A model generated the notes under the pieces. The model searched no databases. It saw only the letters and a list, made by a program, of their open reading frames with translations, and was not told where the DNA came from. Source: Chryseobacterium soli (GTDB lineage: Bacteria; Bacteroidota; Bacteroidia; Flavobacteriales; Weeksellaceae). Taken from it: a stretch of 64,000 nt of DNA. Position numbers and translations under genes: made by a program. This document shows positions 50,432-60,297 of the stretch, in pieces (position 1 is the stretch's first letter; every line of letters starts with the position of its first letter). The stretch is from the NCBI RefSeq assembly GCF_000737705.1, contig NZ_JPRH01000010.1, positions 62,001 to 126,000 of the forward strand, read 5' to 3'.

Positions 50432-52765
50432 TTATATAGCCGTTTCCAGTACAATACCGACTTGTGCTAAAGCCTTTTTAGTACCAATCATAGCAGTAGT
50501 ACGGGCTTCCGAAGCCAACGACAAATCATCTACCCAAATATGGATTTTAAGGCGGACAGAGCTTTCTCCGAAATCATTAATATTTATACCAGGCGCAGAA
50601 CTTTTAGAAATATTTGGATTTGTCGACAATTCCTCAGCAATTACTGTTCTCGCCGCCTCCAAATCTGAGTCATAAGGTACACCAATTATAAATTCAATAC
50701 GCTTACGTCTATCCTGCATCGTCCAGTTGATCAAATGCTGAGAGAGCAAATCTCCGTTTGGAACAATAATATCTGCACCGTCTGCACTATGAATTTTGCT
50801 GGAACGGATACCTATTTCTTTCACCAGGCCGGCTTTGGTTCCGATTTCAATCTGATCTCCAATTTGTATGGGTCTTTCAAAAGCGATAATGACACCGGAA
50901 ACCAGATTGTTGATAATATTTTGCAACCCAAACCCAATACCAACACCTAATGCTCCCAGCATAATTGATATACGATCCAAAGGAATTCCTGCGGCGGCAA
51001 TGGCAATAAGAAATCCTACTGAATAAATAGCCAATCTCACCAATAGCATCATAGAATTTAAGCCGTTTCGTTTACCTTCCGTTATTGATTTCTCATATCC
51101 GAAAAAGAAATTAATAAACCCTGAGATCAGTGATGAAATCCAAATGATTATAAAAAATATAAGGACACTGGCTAATGTGAATTTGTAACTGCCAATCGCT
51201 CTTTCTTCATAAAAGAAATTGGATGAAAATTTCATCAATAAATCATAATATCCCAAACTTCGTACAAAGCCAACAAAGAATGCCATACAGGCAAGTATCC
51301 ATAAATTACGCTGTATACGGTACTGAATTTCTTTAAAATTAATGTATTCCGAAATTCTGCTTGATTGAAAAGTTTCTGTCTGTAAATAAATAGCCTCAAT
51401 CACAATTCTACAAAAAACCTTTAAAACAACGCCATATACTAAACATTGCAGGGCAGTAATTCCAAATGTTTTAGCGAGGGTTAAACGGCCTGTAATATTG
51501 CATAGAACTGATATAATGATTTGAAAAAGCACGAAAATAATTAATGCCCGTGCGACCGGAGATTCTTCTAAAATCCTGAAAAACTTTTCTTTCGATTTTA
51601 AAAGGAACACACAGATAAAAATCATAATGATCCCCAGAAATAATAAAAGCATACGTTCTCCGTAGGCCGATTCTAATAATAAATCATCAATAGCATATCC
51701 TGTCCAAATGATTACAATGCCCGTCCAAACTATTTTAAAAGGTTGATTGATAAATGGAGCAATTAAAAAATATAAAACAATAATTCTGGCAAACTCAAAG
51801 AGATGCAAAAATGACATTGGAGGGTTTCCAAAAAACAGGGGCATATAGGTTAAGAAACAGAATATTGACGAAAGCCACATGCTTCTTTTAATCAAATTAC
51901 TAAGACTTAAAATAGTAGCACTGTCTTCTTGTTTTTTTATTCGTCTAAGGTTATAATTAAGCCAAAATGTAAGCCCGATAAAAATGAATAAAGTAAAAAT
52001 AATTACCCCGGTTCTGCTCTTTAAATAAATGGTGACGATTTTAAATGAACTTGTTAAGCTATTAGTTACAACCGTGTATAAACTATTTTTGTAAGCTTTT
52101 GTTTTCAGACTAAAAAGACTTGATTCTTCAGCAGAAAACATATCCATTTTCTTTGCGATTCCCATATAGGTCATATCTGAAACCAAATCGTTGGTTTGAT
52201 ACATGCATACCGAAACCTTGCTGTTCCAAAAATTGACACTTGATAAAATTTTCTTTTGCTGATATTGTAAATTTTTAGCATCGACAAGAAGTTCATGAAC
52301 TTGTTCATTTAAAACAGAATCACTAATACTAATATTTAAATCTTTGTCAACCAGTATTTTATCAATCTCTGTGTTGCTGTCATTAAGTTTTTTTTGATAA
52401 TCAGCTAATTTTTTTTGATACGTATCTAATTTTTCTGTAGCCTCTTCCAATAAAATGATAATACTGTTTAAGTTTCTGATATTCATATTCTTACTTAAAG
52501 AATCGAATTTATTTTTGAAACCTGAAATTCCTTTTTCAATTGGGGGTACTTCTTTTTCAATACCTGTTAAATCGTAATTTTTCTTTAAAAGAAAATTATT
52601 CCTGTCGATTAAGAGTTTATAGTTTTCTATTTTATTTACCAGATTGGGGGTCTGCAGATCGGTAAGGGTATCTTGTACCACTTTTACATTTATCTTTTTC
52701 TGGGCTACTGCTAACTGAAAGGCAAATAATACAAAAAGGGAGAGGAAAATTTTTTTTAACATCAT
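50432..52765 (-). CDS. Large MscS-family mechanosensitive channel
   Basis: A 777-residue inner-membrane channel. A signal-like segment is followed by a periplasmic coiled-coil region (about 25-180, Lys/Glu/Asn-rich), then roughly ten membrane helices and the MscS core. The pore helix and beta domain read GALGVGIGFGLQNIINNLVSGVIIAFERPIQIGD. The length fits the MscM/YbdG-YjeP type with extra helices. It relieves turgor during osmotic downshock. Two ATGs (52765, 52762) begin the protein. Confidence 0.9.
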   Translation of the reverse strand: MMLKKIFLSLFVLFAFQLAVAQKKINVKVVQDTLTDLQTPNLVNKIENYKLLIDRNNFLLKKNYDLTGIEKEVPPIEKGISGFKNKFDSLSKNMNIRNLNSIIILLEEATEKLDTYQKKLADYQKKLNDSNTEIDKILVDKDLNISISDSVLNEQVHELLVDAKNLQYQQKKILSSVNFWNSKVSVCMYQTNDLVSDMTYMGIAKKMDMFSAEESSLFSLKTKAYKNSLYTVVTNSLTSSFKIVTIYLKSRTGVIIFTLFIFIGLTFWLNYNLRRIKKQEDSATILSLSNLIKRSMWLSSIFCFLTYMPLFFGNPPMSFLHLFEFARIIVLYFLIAPFINQPFKIVWTGIVIIWTGYAIDDLLLESAYGERMLLLFLGIIMIFICVFLLKSKEKFFRILEESPVARALIIFVLFQIIISVLCNITGRLTLAKTFGITALQCLVYGVVLKVFCRIVIEAIYLQTETFQSSRISEYINFKEIQYRIQRNLWILACMAFFVGFVRSLGYYDLLMKFSSNFFYEERAIGSYKFTLASVLIFFIIIWISSLISGFINFFFGYEKSITEGKRNGLNSMMLLVRLAIYSVGFLIAIAAAGIPLDRISIMLGALGVGIGFGLQNIINNLVSGVIIAFERPIQIGDQIEIGTKAGLVKEIGIRSSKIHSADGADIIVPNGDLLSQHLINWTMQDRRKRIEFIIGVPYDSDLEAARTVIAEELSTNPNISKSSAPGININDFGESSVRLKIHIWVDDLSLASEARTTAMIGTKKALAQVGIVLETAI

Positions 52766-53201
52766 AAACTTTTTTGAAAGTTATTATTGCATAATTGTGT
52801 AAATATTTGTGTAAGGAAAATTGTGCCAAAAGTATTTTAAAGACTTCAAGGTGAGTTTCTTCCTATAACGATAGCGTAACTTGTTGCAAATTTAAACTAT
52901 TTTCTGACGGATTTATATTAGAGAGAAAGAGATCATGGAATAGGCAAAATGGAATTCAGCTTTTGGATGGGAAGAGCATGAAGTGATTTTTATACCCTGA
53001 AGATAATGTGAAACAAATCATTGAATATGATTTAACAAAAAAAAACTGTCTATTGTTAAGACAGTTTTTCTGATTTTTTAAAACAGTATTAAGTGAGGGC
53101 TTCTTACATGTTTCAAGTTTTATTGTGTTATTAGAATCATTACTTTAATCATTACTTTAATCATTTTTGGATACGATAATTAACGTGGCATTTAAATTTA
53201 A
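52766..53201. other. Intergenic region with a possible decayed coding remnant
   Basis: 436 bases. At 52947-52997 one plus-strand frame reads WNSAFGWEEHEVIFIP and after a one-base shift continues EDNVKQIIEYDLTK (52999-53040), suggesting a frameshifted gene remnant. It also holds the terminator at 53041 and two tandem copies of AATCATTACTTT (53135-53158). No intact gene is visible. Confidence 0.35.
53041..53069. terminator. Terminator of the surface-protein genes
   Basis: AAAAACTGTCT / AGACAGTTTTT with a seven-base loop. On the minus strand it is followed by a T-run and lies 132 bases after the stop codon at 53202. Confidence 0.75.
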
Positions 53202-54128
53202 TTAGTTAGCGATTTTATATCCGTAAAAAGAACTTACAACCACTTGATAAATACTGCCGCTTGTTACTGCCGCAGCTGAAGCCATACTTACTGTTTCTCC
53301 GGCATTTAAATAAGTTATACATGAGACATTTGTACCCGCTAATATACCGGGATTGTTCTGATATGATTGTACTAATATGTTGTTTGGAGTTGTGCTGTAA
53401 TTCTTAATAAGATATAATATTGCCCAGGCAAAAGTAGGAGCTCCGGAAACCGCACCATTATCAAATTGTGTAGAGCCATAGAACATATAATATCCGCTGG
53501 TGGGTGCTGTAAATTTTCCATTTGTAGTATTGAGTACGTTTCCGGTGTTAATTACCGTTCCGTTAGGATAATTGATTTCTGATACAACATAAGGTCCTGT
53601 GGTAGCGGCAAGTGTTTGTCTGGATGTAGTACTCACTGTAGAAAATGGAAAAGTAGATGCCGCTGCCGGTAAACTGTCTGAGCTTGAAAGTAAAACCAGT
53701 TCCCATGTTGTTCCCGTGATCGTTCCTTTGCTGATGAAAAAAGCATAATAGCTGGGAGGGACATTAACTGATGCTATTCCTGCACCGCTATGATTATCTA
53801 TTAATTCACCGGAACTGGCGGCTATTGAAAGCGTAGCCGTTCCTGTATTTTTGAAATGATAGGTCCTTCCCATAAAGTTACCCGAACCATTTACTGCTGC
53901 AGGCAGGGTTAAAGTTCCGTTACTGTTACCAGTATATGCTAAGTAATAATCATCAGCATTTACTATTCCACCAGCAGTAACCGATCTGTATGTTGCTGAA
54001 AACGAACCATTTACAGTAAGGTTACTGCCTGGGTTTGACGTATTGATCCCAATATTTCCAGCCTGTGAATAGGCTAGGACACAGGTTAAAGTTGTTATTA
54101 AACTGAGAAAAGTTGAATGTATATTCAT
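53202..54128 (-). CDS. Secreted surface protein with C1q/TNF-like C terminus
   Basis: A 308-residue exported protein (signal MNIHSTFLSLITTLTCVLAYSQ). Residues 23-150 share a module with the upstream gene: AGNIGINTSNPGSNLTVNGS, the SGNFMGRTY-type block and a TTWELV turn. The C-terminal 120 residues read FTAPTSGYYMFYGSTQF and TYLNAGETVSMA, the strand pattern of C1q/TNF-like jelly rolls. It probably forms trimers at the cell surface; the ligand is unknown. No type A sorting tail is visible. Confidence 0.72.
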   Translation of the reverse strand: MNIHSTFLSLITTLTCVLAYSQAGNIGINTSNPGSNLTVNGSFSATYRSVTAGGIVNADDYYLAYTGNSNGTLTLPAAVNGSGNFMGRTYHFKNTGTATLSIAASSGELIDNHSGAGIASVNVPPSYYAFFISKGTITGTTWELVLLSSSDSLPAAASTFPFSTVSTTSRQTLAATTGPYVVSEINYPNGTVINTGNVLNTTNGKFTAPTSGYYMFYGSTQFDNGAVSGAPTFAWAILYLIKNYSTTPNNILVQSYQNNPGILAGTNVSCITYLNAGETVSMASAAAVTSGSIYQVVVSSFYGYKIAN

Positions 54129-54221
54129 ATCAATGTTTTATAGAATTGTTAAATGAACTGATGGATTTATGAGAATTGATAAATCGCTATTTTCAAGGTT
54201 TATGAATAGATGATGTACATA

Positions 54222-55337
54222 TTAATTTTGAAATTTCACGAAATCCAGATAAAAAACAGGATTTCCTGCATTAAAACTAACCGGAATTATGCCATTGGTT
54301 TTGCCGGCCAGTACAGTGTAGCTTCCTGGTGACGCGAAATATAATACCCGGTTCTGATCCCGGGGAAACATATATGCTGCAGTATTGGATCCGCAGTAAC
54401 TTCGCCATACATCGCCAATTCCGTTAATATAAAAGAAGTAATCATTACAATCAGAATTAATAGCAACACCACTGCGGATAAAATACCATCCTTTTGCAGG
54501 AATAGTAAGTGAAATTCCTGTAGCCAGGCCGCCGCCGCTTGTAGGCGCTGTGAAGGGATTGGTTAAGGTACCTGTATAAGGTGTCCAGTTATTGGCAAAA
54601 GCAGTGGTTACCGTAGATGACCAGCTGGCCAGTCCATTAGCATCACTGGTTAGCACATATCCTAATTGCTGAGAACCGTCCCTAATTTGCAAAGCACCAT
54701 TAGTTGTGCCATTGTCAATAACCATCTTAGCGCTTGCAGCTCCTGTTGGGACGGTATTTGTCCCTACCAATACTTTTCCTGTCCCGTTGACGCTTAGATT
54801 ATTTCCAGCTGTAGAAATATTTGTCGCCTGGGAAAGTGTGCCCCCAAGGTTTATATTATTACCTGAGATCGTAAGACCATTATTTGCTGTTAAGGACGAA
54901 CCTGATGAAACCAGTTCCCAGGTAGAACCAGAACCTGTATTCCCAGTACTGATAATCTGCATACTTTGATTGGCCGGTATTGAGACACTCGGATTTCCAT
55001 TGATTGTTTCTGAAGCTGCAGGATTAAGTGTTATGGTAAAATTGGTGTTATTTTTAATGATGTATATACGTCCCTTAAAATTTCCGGCACCGCTTACAGC
55101 AGAGGGAAGATTAAATACAGCATTTGCGAAACCATTATACGAAACATGAAAATCAGTTGCTGCCAAAGTATAAAGCGTGGTATTTACTGAGTTGTAATTT
55201 GCAGCCAGGGATCCGTTAATATCTATTGTTGATCCGGGATTTGCTGTATTGATTCCTATATTTCCTGTCTGTGCAAAAGCAATAGAAGCAGCTAGCAATC
55301 CTACTACTTGTAATAATGTTGTAAAATGTTTGTGCAT
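54222..55337 (-). CDS. Secreted surface protein, paralogue of the 53202 gene
   Basis: A 371-residue exported protein with signal MHKHFTTLLQVVGLLAASIAFAQ. Its N-terminal module (TGNIGINTANPGSTIDINGS, SGAGNFKGRIY, STWELVSSG) matches the downstream gene; the middle has repetitive beta sequence (NNGLTISGNNINLGG, NISTAGNNLSVNG) like fibre shafts or phage tail-fibre-like proteins. The C terminus (ISLTIPAKGWYFIRSG...) is a different beta domain. It lies 93 bases upstream of its paralogue on the same strand and is probably co-transcribed. Confidence 0.72.
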   Translation of the reverse strand: MHKHFTTLLQVVGLLAASIAFAQTGNIGINTANPGSTIDINGSLAANYNSVNTTLYTLAATDFHVSYNGFANAVFNLPSAVSGAGNFKGRIYIIKNNTNFTITLNPAASETINGNPSVSIPANQSMQIISTGNTGSGSTWELVSSGSSLTANNGLTISGNNINLGGTLSQATNISTAGNNLSVNGTGKVLVGTNTVPTGAASAKMVIDNGTTNGALQIRDGSQQLGYVLTSDANGLASWSSTVTTAFANNWTPYTGTLTNPFTAPTSGGGLATGISLTIPAKGWYFIRSGVAINSDCNDYFFYINGIGDVWRSYCGSNTAAYMFPRDQNRVLYFASPGSYTVLAGKTNGIIPVSFNAGNPVFYLDFVKFQN

Positions 55338-55461
55338 TTATTATTTTTTAAGTTGTTTGATAATCTATTAATCCTCTGTTTATAGTATATAGGACATATA
55401 AGTATGGTGTAAAATTATAGAAATACTTCTACAGGAAAATTTACAGCATGTAGAATAAAAG

Positions 55462-55497
55462 AAAGAGCCATGTAGAAAATTTTCTACATGGCTCTTT
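55462..55497. terminator. Perfect 36-base palindrome, terminator of the kinase-regulator operon
   Basis: AAAGAGCCATGTAGAAAA followed at once by its reverse complement. It lies 95 bases after the response-regulator stop codon; on the minus strand a T/C-rich tail follows. A third CATGTAGA copy stands just outside it (55447). Confidence 0.7.
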
Positions 55498-55592
55498 GTA
55501 ATTTGATCTTGATCGTACCCTATTTTATTACTATATTAAAGCGGTTTGTTTTAATAATGTAATGAAAAGTTCTATCCATCTGATTTTCAATA

Positions 55593-56207
55593 TCAGGATA
55601 TATAGGTCTGATAAAGTTTAATAAGCGTTGCCAGATTATTTGTTTTCAATTTATTATGGATTCTTTTTTTATACGTGCTAATCGTGGTCATTTGGATATT
55701 CATTGCATTTGAAATTTCTAAATTACCATATCCTTTCACCATCAAAATGAAAATTTCATATTCTCTTTCTGAAAGATTTTTTATGGAATCCAGGGGAGAG
55801 TCCTGTAAAAGTTGGTTTACAATAGCTGATGGATAATAATAGCCCTCGGAGAATATTTTTTTTACCGCTTCTGAGATTTCATCAACCTTACTGAGCTTAC
55901 TGAGATATCCATTGGCGCCTTCTTTTATATATTGAACGGCTATTTCTTCTTCATAAGCAGAAAATATCAGGATTTTTATATCAGGATCAAGCTCTTTAAT
56001 TTCGGAGATCATTTTTTTATTTTTGCTCTCGGGCATATTGATATCTAAAATAACAAGGTCGTATTTTTGTTTTGAAATTTTATCTATAGCTTCCGGATAA
56101 TCTTCGGCCTGATGAATAATTATATCTTGTATTCTGGATTCTAAAATTAAACTTGTTCCCGCCAGTACAATATCATGATCATCGGCTATAAGAATATATT
56201 TAGTCAT
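55593..56207 (-). CDS. NarL/LuxR-family response regulator
   Basis: A 204-residue regulator. Receiver residues 1-120 contain D9/D10, phospho-acceptor D55 (LVILDINMPE) and the switch Lys in YLSKLSKVDE. The C-terminal LuxR-type helix-turn-helix reads LSEREYEIFILMVKGYGNLEISNAMNIQMTTISTYKKRIHNKL. Its start overlaps the end of the histidine kinase gene by eight bases, so the two are translationally coupled. The secreted-protein genes downstream are candidate targets. Confidence 0.93.
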   Translation of the reverse strand: MTKYILIADDHDIVLAGTSLILESRIQDIIIHQAEDYPEAIDKISKQKYDLVILDINMPESKNKKMISEIKELDPDIKILIFSAYEEEIAVQYIKEGANGYLSKLSKVDEISEAVKKIFSEGYYYPSAIVNQLLQDSPLDSIKNLSEREYEIFILMVKGYGNLEISNAMNIQMTTISTYKKRIHNKLKTNNLATLIKLYQTYIS

Positions 56208-59200
56208 TTTTTCTATTTGTTAAAATTAGTTTGAAAGAAGTTCCTTGTTTTGTGTTTTTTTGAAAGACAATTTTACTTTCAATCATCTGGAGTAGCTGGA
56301 GTACAAGATGCAGCCCCATACCATATTTTTGAAGCAATAATTTTTCGCTTTCGATATTGTCCTGAAGTCTTGTGTAATATTCTATCTTTTGCTCATCCAT
56401 GCCAATGCCGGTATCTGTAATCAGCAGAATAATATTTTCATTTTCAATGGTGCTATGTATTGTGATGGTGCCATTTTTCGTGTATTTTACGGAGTTATCC
56501 AATAGATTATGAAGAATGGCGGCAAGTATGTTTTTACTGATGCGTGTACATAAATAAGTGTCTACATTATTGATGATTGCTGTATTATTATTATCTGCAA
56601 TAGGATTAAAAAGTATTATTTTTTCTTCAATAAGCTTGTATAAAGAATAGGATTCGGTTGTATCGGAACGATGACTGTAGATATCTGCATATTCTTTCAA
56701 AGTGATGGTAAAATTATACAACTGATCGGATGACTTATAGATAGAAGTAAGTATCTTTTCTGCCCGGTGCTGGCTGAAATCTTTATTTTCCAGCACTTCT
56801 TTTGCGGTCAGAGCAATGAATTTTATCGGAGTCGTAATATCATGGCTAATGGTACCTATGAGTTTTTTTTGCTGTTCGATCTCGTTATGGAGCTGTATTT
56901 TTGTTGCTTCTAATTTTTCTACCGTGTCGGAAAGGTTCTTTGTGCGAAGGTTAATAATCCCTTCCAGTTCGTAATTTTTCTTTTTAAGAAAGCTTATTCG
57001 CCATCTGATCAGAAAATTTAACACCAATAAGAGGGTAGTTATAGCTAATACCTTGAACCACAACGTCTGATAAAAATAAGGCGGAATAATAATATTTATT
57101 TTTTTATAGATAAATTTTCCCTCGTCATTAACGAGTATTCTTACCATGAAAGTATAATTTCCGTATCCGAGATTGGAGATATAGAATTTCCTGTCTTTAC
57201 CTATAAATTGCCATTTTTTTTGAGAAGTATCGTTTAATTTTGCCTCTATAGTAACATTATCAGGGTTTGCATAATAGGGAACATCAATGAATATTTCAGC
57301 ATGATCTGATTTCTGGTCTACATATAAATTGTTTTTAAAATAAACCTCACGATTATCAATCAGAGCTCTTTCAAGGTATATATTTTTTGGATAATAACTT
57401 TTAACTTTAAGCGGATTAAAAAATACCAAACCATTTAGGGAAGGAATGACAAATTCACCATTTTTTAACTTATTGCCGGATACATTACCTCCACCATTGA
57501 ATTCGTTAGTATTAAAACCAGAATCCTTCGAGTAGCAATAATAATTTACTTTATATTGTTGATCATCAGCATATTTTAAAAGTTGATATTCCAATATTTT
57601 ATAGAGTCCATTATTGGTAGGGATCCAGAAAAAACCATTCGCATCTTCCAAAATGGTATGCGACGAAGAAATATTGCCATTAATATCGTATGGCATTTTT
57701 ATCAGTCGGTTATCTCTAAGCAGATAGAAGCCTTTTCCTATGGTTGTTATCCAAAAATGACCGTTTTTTGATTTTATGATATTACGGATGGATAGGTCAT
57801 TTTTGATCGTTAAATTATATATTTTGTTTGTTTTGAGTGATACTTTGTACAGTCCTTTTATAGTACCAACCAAAATATTATTTGGATCAAGGAAAATAAA
57901 TTTTGTAGGCTCATCATTAAAAATAATTTTTTTATATATTGAAGAAAATGACTTTCCGTTATATATTGCGAGTATTCCGTAGTATTGATTGGTATTGTTT
58001 TTTTTGGGTTTTACAATGAGGGCATAATATTTATTTTCATCGAAAAAAAAATCGGTTAAAAAAAAATCCTTTATCGGGATAGAAGTAGTTTTGGTGTATG
58101 AATTTTCTTTTTTATACATTATAGCATCTCCTTCTTTTCGAACGATGATATTTCCTTTTTCATCATACCCCATAAAAAATGAAATAACGTCTTTAAAATG
58201 ATAGTTTTTCACAAATCCATTTCTGTTGTAAATTTCTCCAAGAGGCGTAATTACCGAAGAGCTGTCATAGGGTAGTGTGGAATAAAATACGGACGGAGAT
58301 TTAGATGCATAGTTTTTGGAGGTCATGAATTCTGGAAAACTGATAATTTGGAGTCCTTCTGTACTGCTTCCCAAATAAAGTTTCTTGTAAAATTCATCAT
58401 AATAGATGCTGCTAAGGTTATCCTTCTTTATATGCCCATTCATCTGAATGAGCTTACTTATTTTCAGCTGTCCGTTTTTATAATGGCAGGTATAAAGCGT
58501 ATTTTCATTAATAATAAAGACCTGGTTATTGATTTGGCTCCAAAAAATTTTACTTTTATGGTCGGTAAGTAATGGAATGTTATAATGATTGACAATTTTT
58601 CCTTTTTCTATCTGATTTACTTTCTGATTTTTAAAATCTAAATGAAATAGAGATTCATCAATTACGAAGATCCTGATAATATTATTATAAAATGCGTTTA
58701 TTGCAAGGGTTTCCTTTTTTTGGGTTTGGGACGGCTTGTATACCAAAGAATTTTCTTTTATATAATACATGCCATGCTGTAGATTCATATAATAGTTGAT
58801 ACCCGGAGCAGCCCCATAGTTGTAATTTGAACAGTATAACAGATAATCAGTATTATTATGGGAAATAAAAATTTTATTGTTTTTGTTATTCTTAAATATT
58901 ACAGGCTTTTTTTCATGCAAAAGGATGGTATTGCCATAGTCACCATTCGTGAAAATACTGTCCTTTTTAGGAGAACCATAAAAATAGGTGAAACGCTGGC
59001 TGTTTAATGGGAAATTCTTATACACTAGAAAATTTACTCCATCATATCTTACCATTCCATTTTCGGTAGTCAACCAAATAAAACCATATTTATCTTTTAT
59101 AATATCCTTTACACTATTCTGTGGAAGCCCATTATCAGTATTGTATAGCTCCATAATAGGCCTCTGGCTTTGTAAGGTATAAAAAGGGAGTAATAAGAAT

Positions 59201-59232
59201 AATAAAAATATATTTTTATACAAATCTATCAA
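56200..59232 (-). CDS. Histidine kinase with two-component propeller sensor
   Basis: About 1010 residues. A signal/anchor sequence precedes a periplasmic seven-bladed-propeller sensor with repeats like GLPQNSVKDIIKDKYGFIWLTTENG and HFWITTIGKGFY, then a Y_Y_Y domain, one membrane helix (about 725-745), the phospho-acceptor H797 (TISHDITTPIKFI) and the ATPase domain (NSVKYTKNG, DTGIGMD). It has no receiver or HTH, unlike the SusR-like hybrid kinases with the same sensor. No ATG precedes the signal peptide; initiation must be at TTG 59232 or, more likely, TTG 59223. Confidence 0.9.
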   Translation of the reverse strand: MIDLYKNIFLLFLLLPFYTLQSQRPIMELYNTDNGLPQNSVKDIIKDKYGFIWLTTENGMVRYDGVNFLVYKNFPLNSQRFTYFYGSPKKDSIFTNGDYGNTILLHEKKPVIFKNNKNNKIFISHNNTDYLLYCSNYNYGAAPGINYYMNLQHGMYYIKENSLVYKPSQTQKKETLAINAFYNNIIRIFVIDESLFHLDFKNQKVNQIEKGKIVNHYNIPLLTDHKSKIFWSQINNQVFIINENTLYTCHYKNGQLKISKLIQMNGHIKKDNLSSIYYDEFYKKLYLGSSTEGLQIISFPEFMTSKNYASKSPSVFYSTLPYDSSSVITPLGEIYNRNGFVKNYHFKDVISFFMGYDEKGNIIVRKEGDAIMYKKENSYTKTTSIPIKDFFLTDFFFDENKYYALIVKPKKNNTNQYYGILAIYNGKSFSSIYKKIIFNDEPTKFIFLDPNNILVGTIKGLYKVSLKTNKIYNLTIKNDLSIRNIIKSKNGHFWITTIGKGFYLLRDNRLIKMPYDINGNISSSHTILEDANGFFWIPTNNGLYKILEYQLLKYADDQQYKVNYYCYSKDSGFNTNEFNGGGNVSGNKLKNGEFVIPSLNGLVFFNPLKVKSYYPKNIYLERALIDNREVYFKNNLYVDQKSDHAEIFIDVPYYANPDNVTIEAKLNDTSQKKWQFIGKDRKFYISNLGYGNYTFMVRILVNDEGKFIYKKINIIIPPYFYQTLWFKVLAITTLLLVLNFLIRWRISFLKKKNYELEGIINLRTKNLSDTVEKLEATKIQLHNEIEQQKKLIGTISHDITTPIKFIALTAKEVLENKDFSQHRAEKILTSIYKSSDQLYNFTITLKEYADIYSHRSDTTESYSLYKLIEEKIILFNPIADNNNTAIINNVDTYLCTRISKNILAAILHNLLDNSVKYTKNGTITIHSTIENENIILLITDTGIGMDEQKIEYYTRLQDNIESEKLLLQKYGMGLHLVLQLLQMIESKIVFQKNTKQGTSFKLILTNRKND

Positions 59233-59751
59233 TTTAGCAATACTGCAAAGATATTATGGAATAAATTAAAATTAAAGAGTTATAAATGAATTTTTGTTTT
59301 TATTTTTAATTTTTTCTTATAAAATTTTTCTTTCTGTTCAGTGGTTTTTTCACCGTTTCCTTGCCAGAAATGGGATAAGTATTTTATTATAAGTCATTTG
59401 AATACAAGATGATGTGCCTGCAATTTATAATATCCCTACTTAATTATTCGCAATTGAAAAATATCGTTGCAAGATCCAATTGGATCAAAATGTAATACAA
59501 CTGAAGCAAGGAATTGGTAATTAATAATTATACACTCGGTAAAATATACCACAAAAATCACAATTTAATGATTTAGATAGGGGTATGGCATAAAGTTTGA
59601 AACCTAAGTTTTACCATCACTAATAATATATTTCATTCTAAAATTTACAATACCTCTCATTACCCCGAGAGGTATTGTTATGTAAATTAGGCGTTCTTAA
59701 AAAAATAATATCTTTATCATAAGAAACAAATTTGAACAAACCAACCATTCA
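59233..59751. other. Intergenic region, 519 bases
   Basis: It holds the kinase promoter, a perfect palindrome GATCCAATTGGATC (59473-59486) and a hairpin CAATACCTCTC / GAGAGGTATTG (59648-59677) that resembles a terminator but has no T-run. A 35-codon minus-strand frame at about 59286-59392 (SHFWQGNGEKTTEQKEKF) has no start codon. I see no intact gene. Confidence 0.4.
59246..59253 (-). promoter_or_regulatory. -7 element of the histidine kinase operon
   Basis: On the minus strand TATCTTTG followed by CA. The transcript should start near 59241, about 17 bases before TTG 59223. Confidence 0.5.
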
Positions 59752-60297
59752 ATGACCAATGCAAAACAGACGGAAGTATATTCCAATTTATCAATTAAGA
59801 CGCATCGACTCATTCTCAGACCCATTCATGAGAATGATATTGATGATATTAATAATAATTTTACTCCAAAAGTGACAGAATTTATGCCCTTCAATCCGAC
59901 TGGTGATAAAAACGAAGTCATTCATTTTGTAGAAAGCTCAAAAAAAGGACTCATTATGAAAACTGATATAGTTTTTGTAATTCTGGATCATAAAGAGCAA
60001 TTTATAGGATGTTGTGGAATACATAATATAAATCCGGTATCTGTTGAGGTAGGATTATGGCTGAAAGAAGATTCCCAAAGTCAGGGTTTTGGATCAGAGG
60101 TCATTATTAGCTTAATTGCATTCATTGAACGATATTTTAGTATTGAATACATCATGTACCCTGTCGACAAAGAGAATGTCAGAAGCAGGAAGATTCCTGA
60201 AAAACTTGGTTTTACAGCATTTAAAACTTACACCAAACAAAGAAATGAATCAGCCAATTTGGATATTATAGAATATCGAAAATGCTACACTAAATAA
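59752..60297 (+). CDS. RimJ/RimL-type GNAT acetyltransferase
   Basis: A 181-residue acetyltransferase of the RimJ/L group. The start SIKTHRLILRPIHENDIDDI, the central VGLWLKEDSQSQGFGSEVI (acetyl-CoA loop) and the VDKENVRSRKIPEKLGF block are characteristic. It acetylates a protein N terminus or a small molecule, not identifiable here. It stands alone. Confidence 0.85.
   Translation: MTNAKQTEVYSNLSIKTHRLILRPIHENDIDDINNNFTPKVTEFMPFNPTGDKNEVIHFVESSKKGLIMKTDIVFVILDHKEQFIGCCGIHNINPVSVEVGLWLKEDSQSQGFGSEVIISLIAFIERYFSIEYIMYPVDKENVRSRKIPEKLGFTAFKTYTKQRNESANLDIIEYRKCYTK

Noticed and set aside
53202..55337. The two surface proteins as prophage tail fibres
   Set aside because: The repeats resemble fibre proteins, but both genes encode signal peptides and no other phage genes are near.
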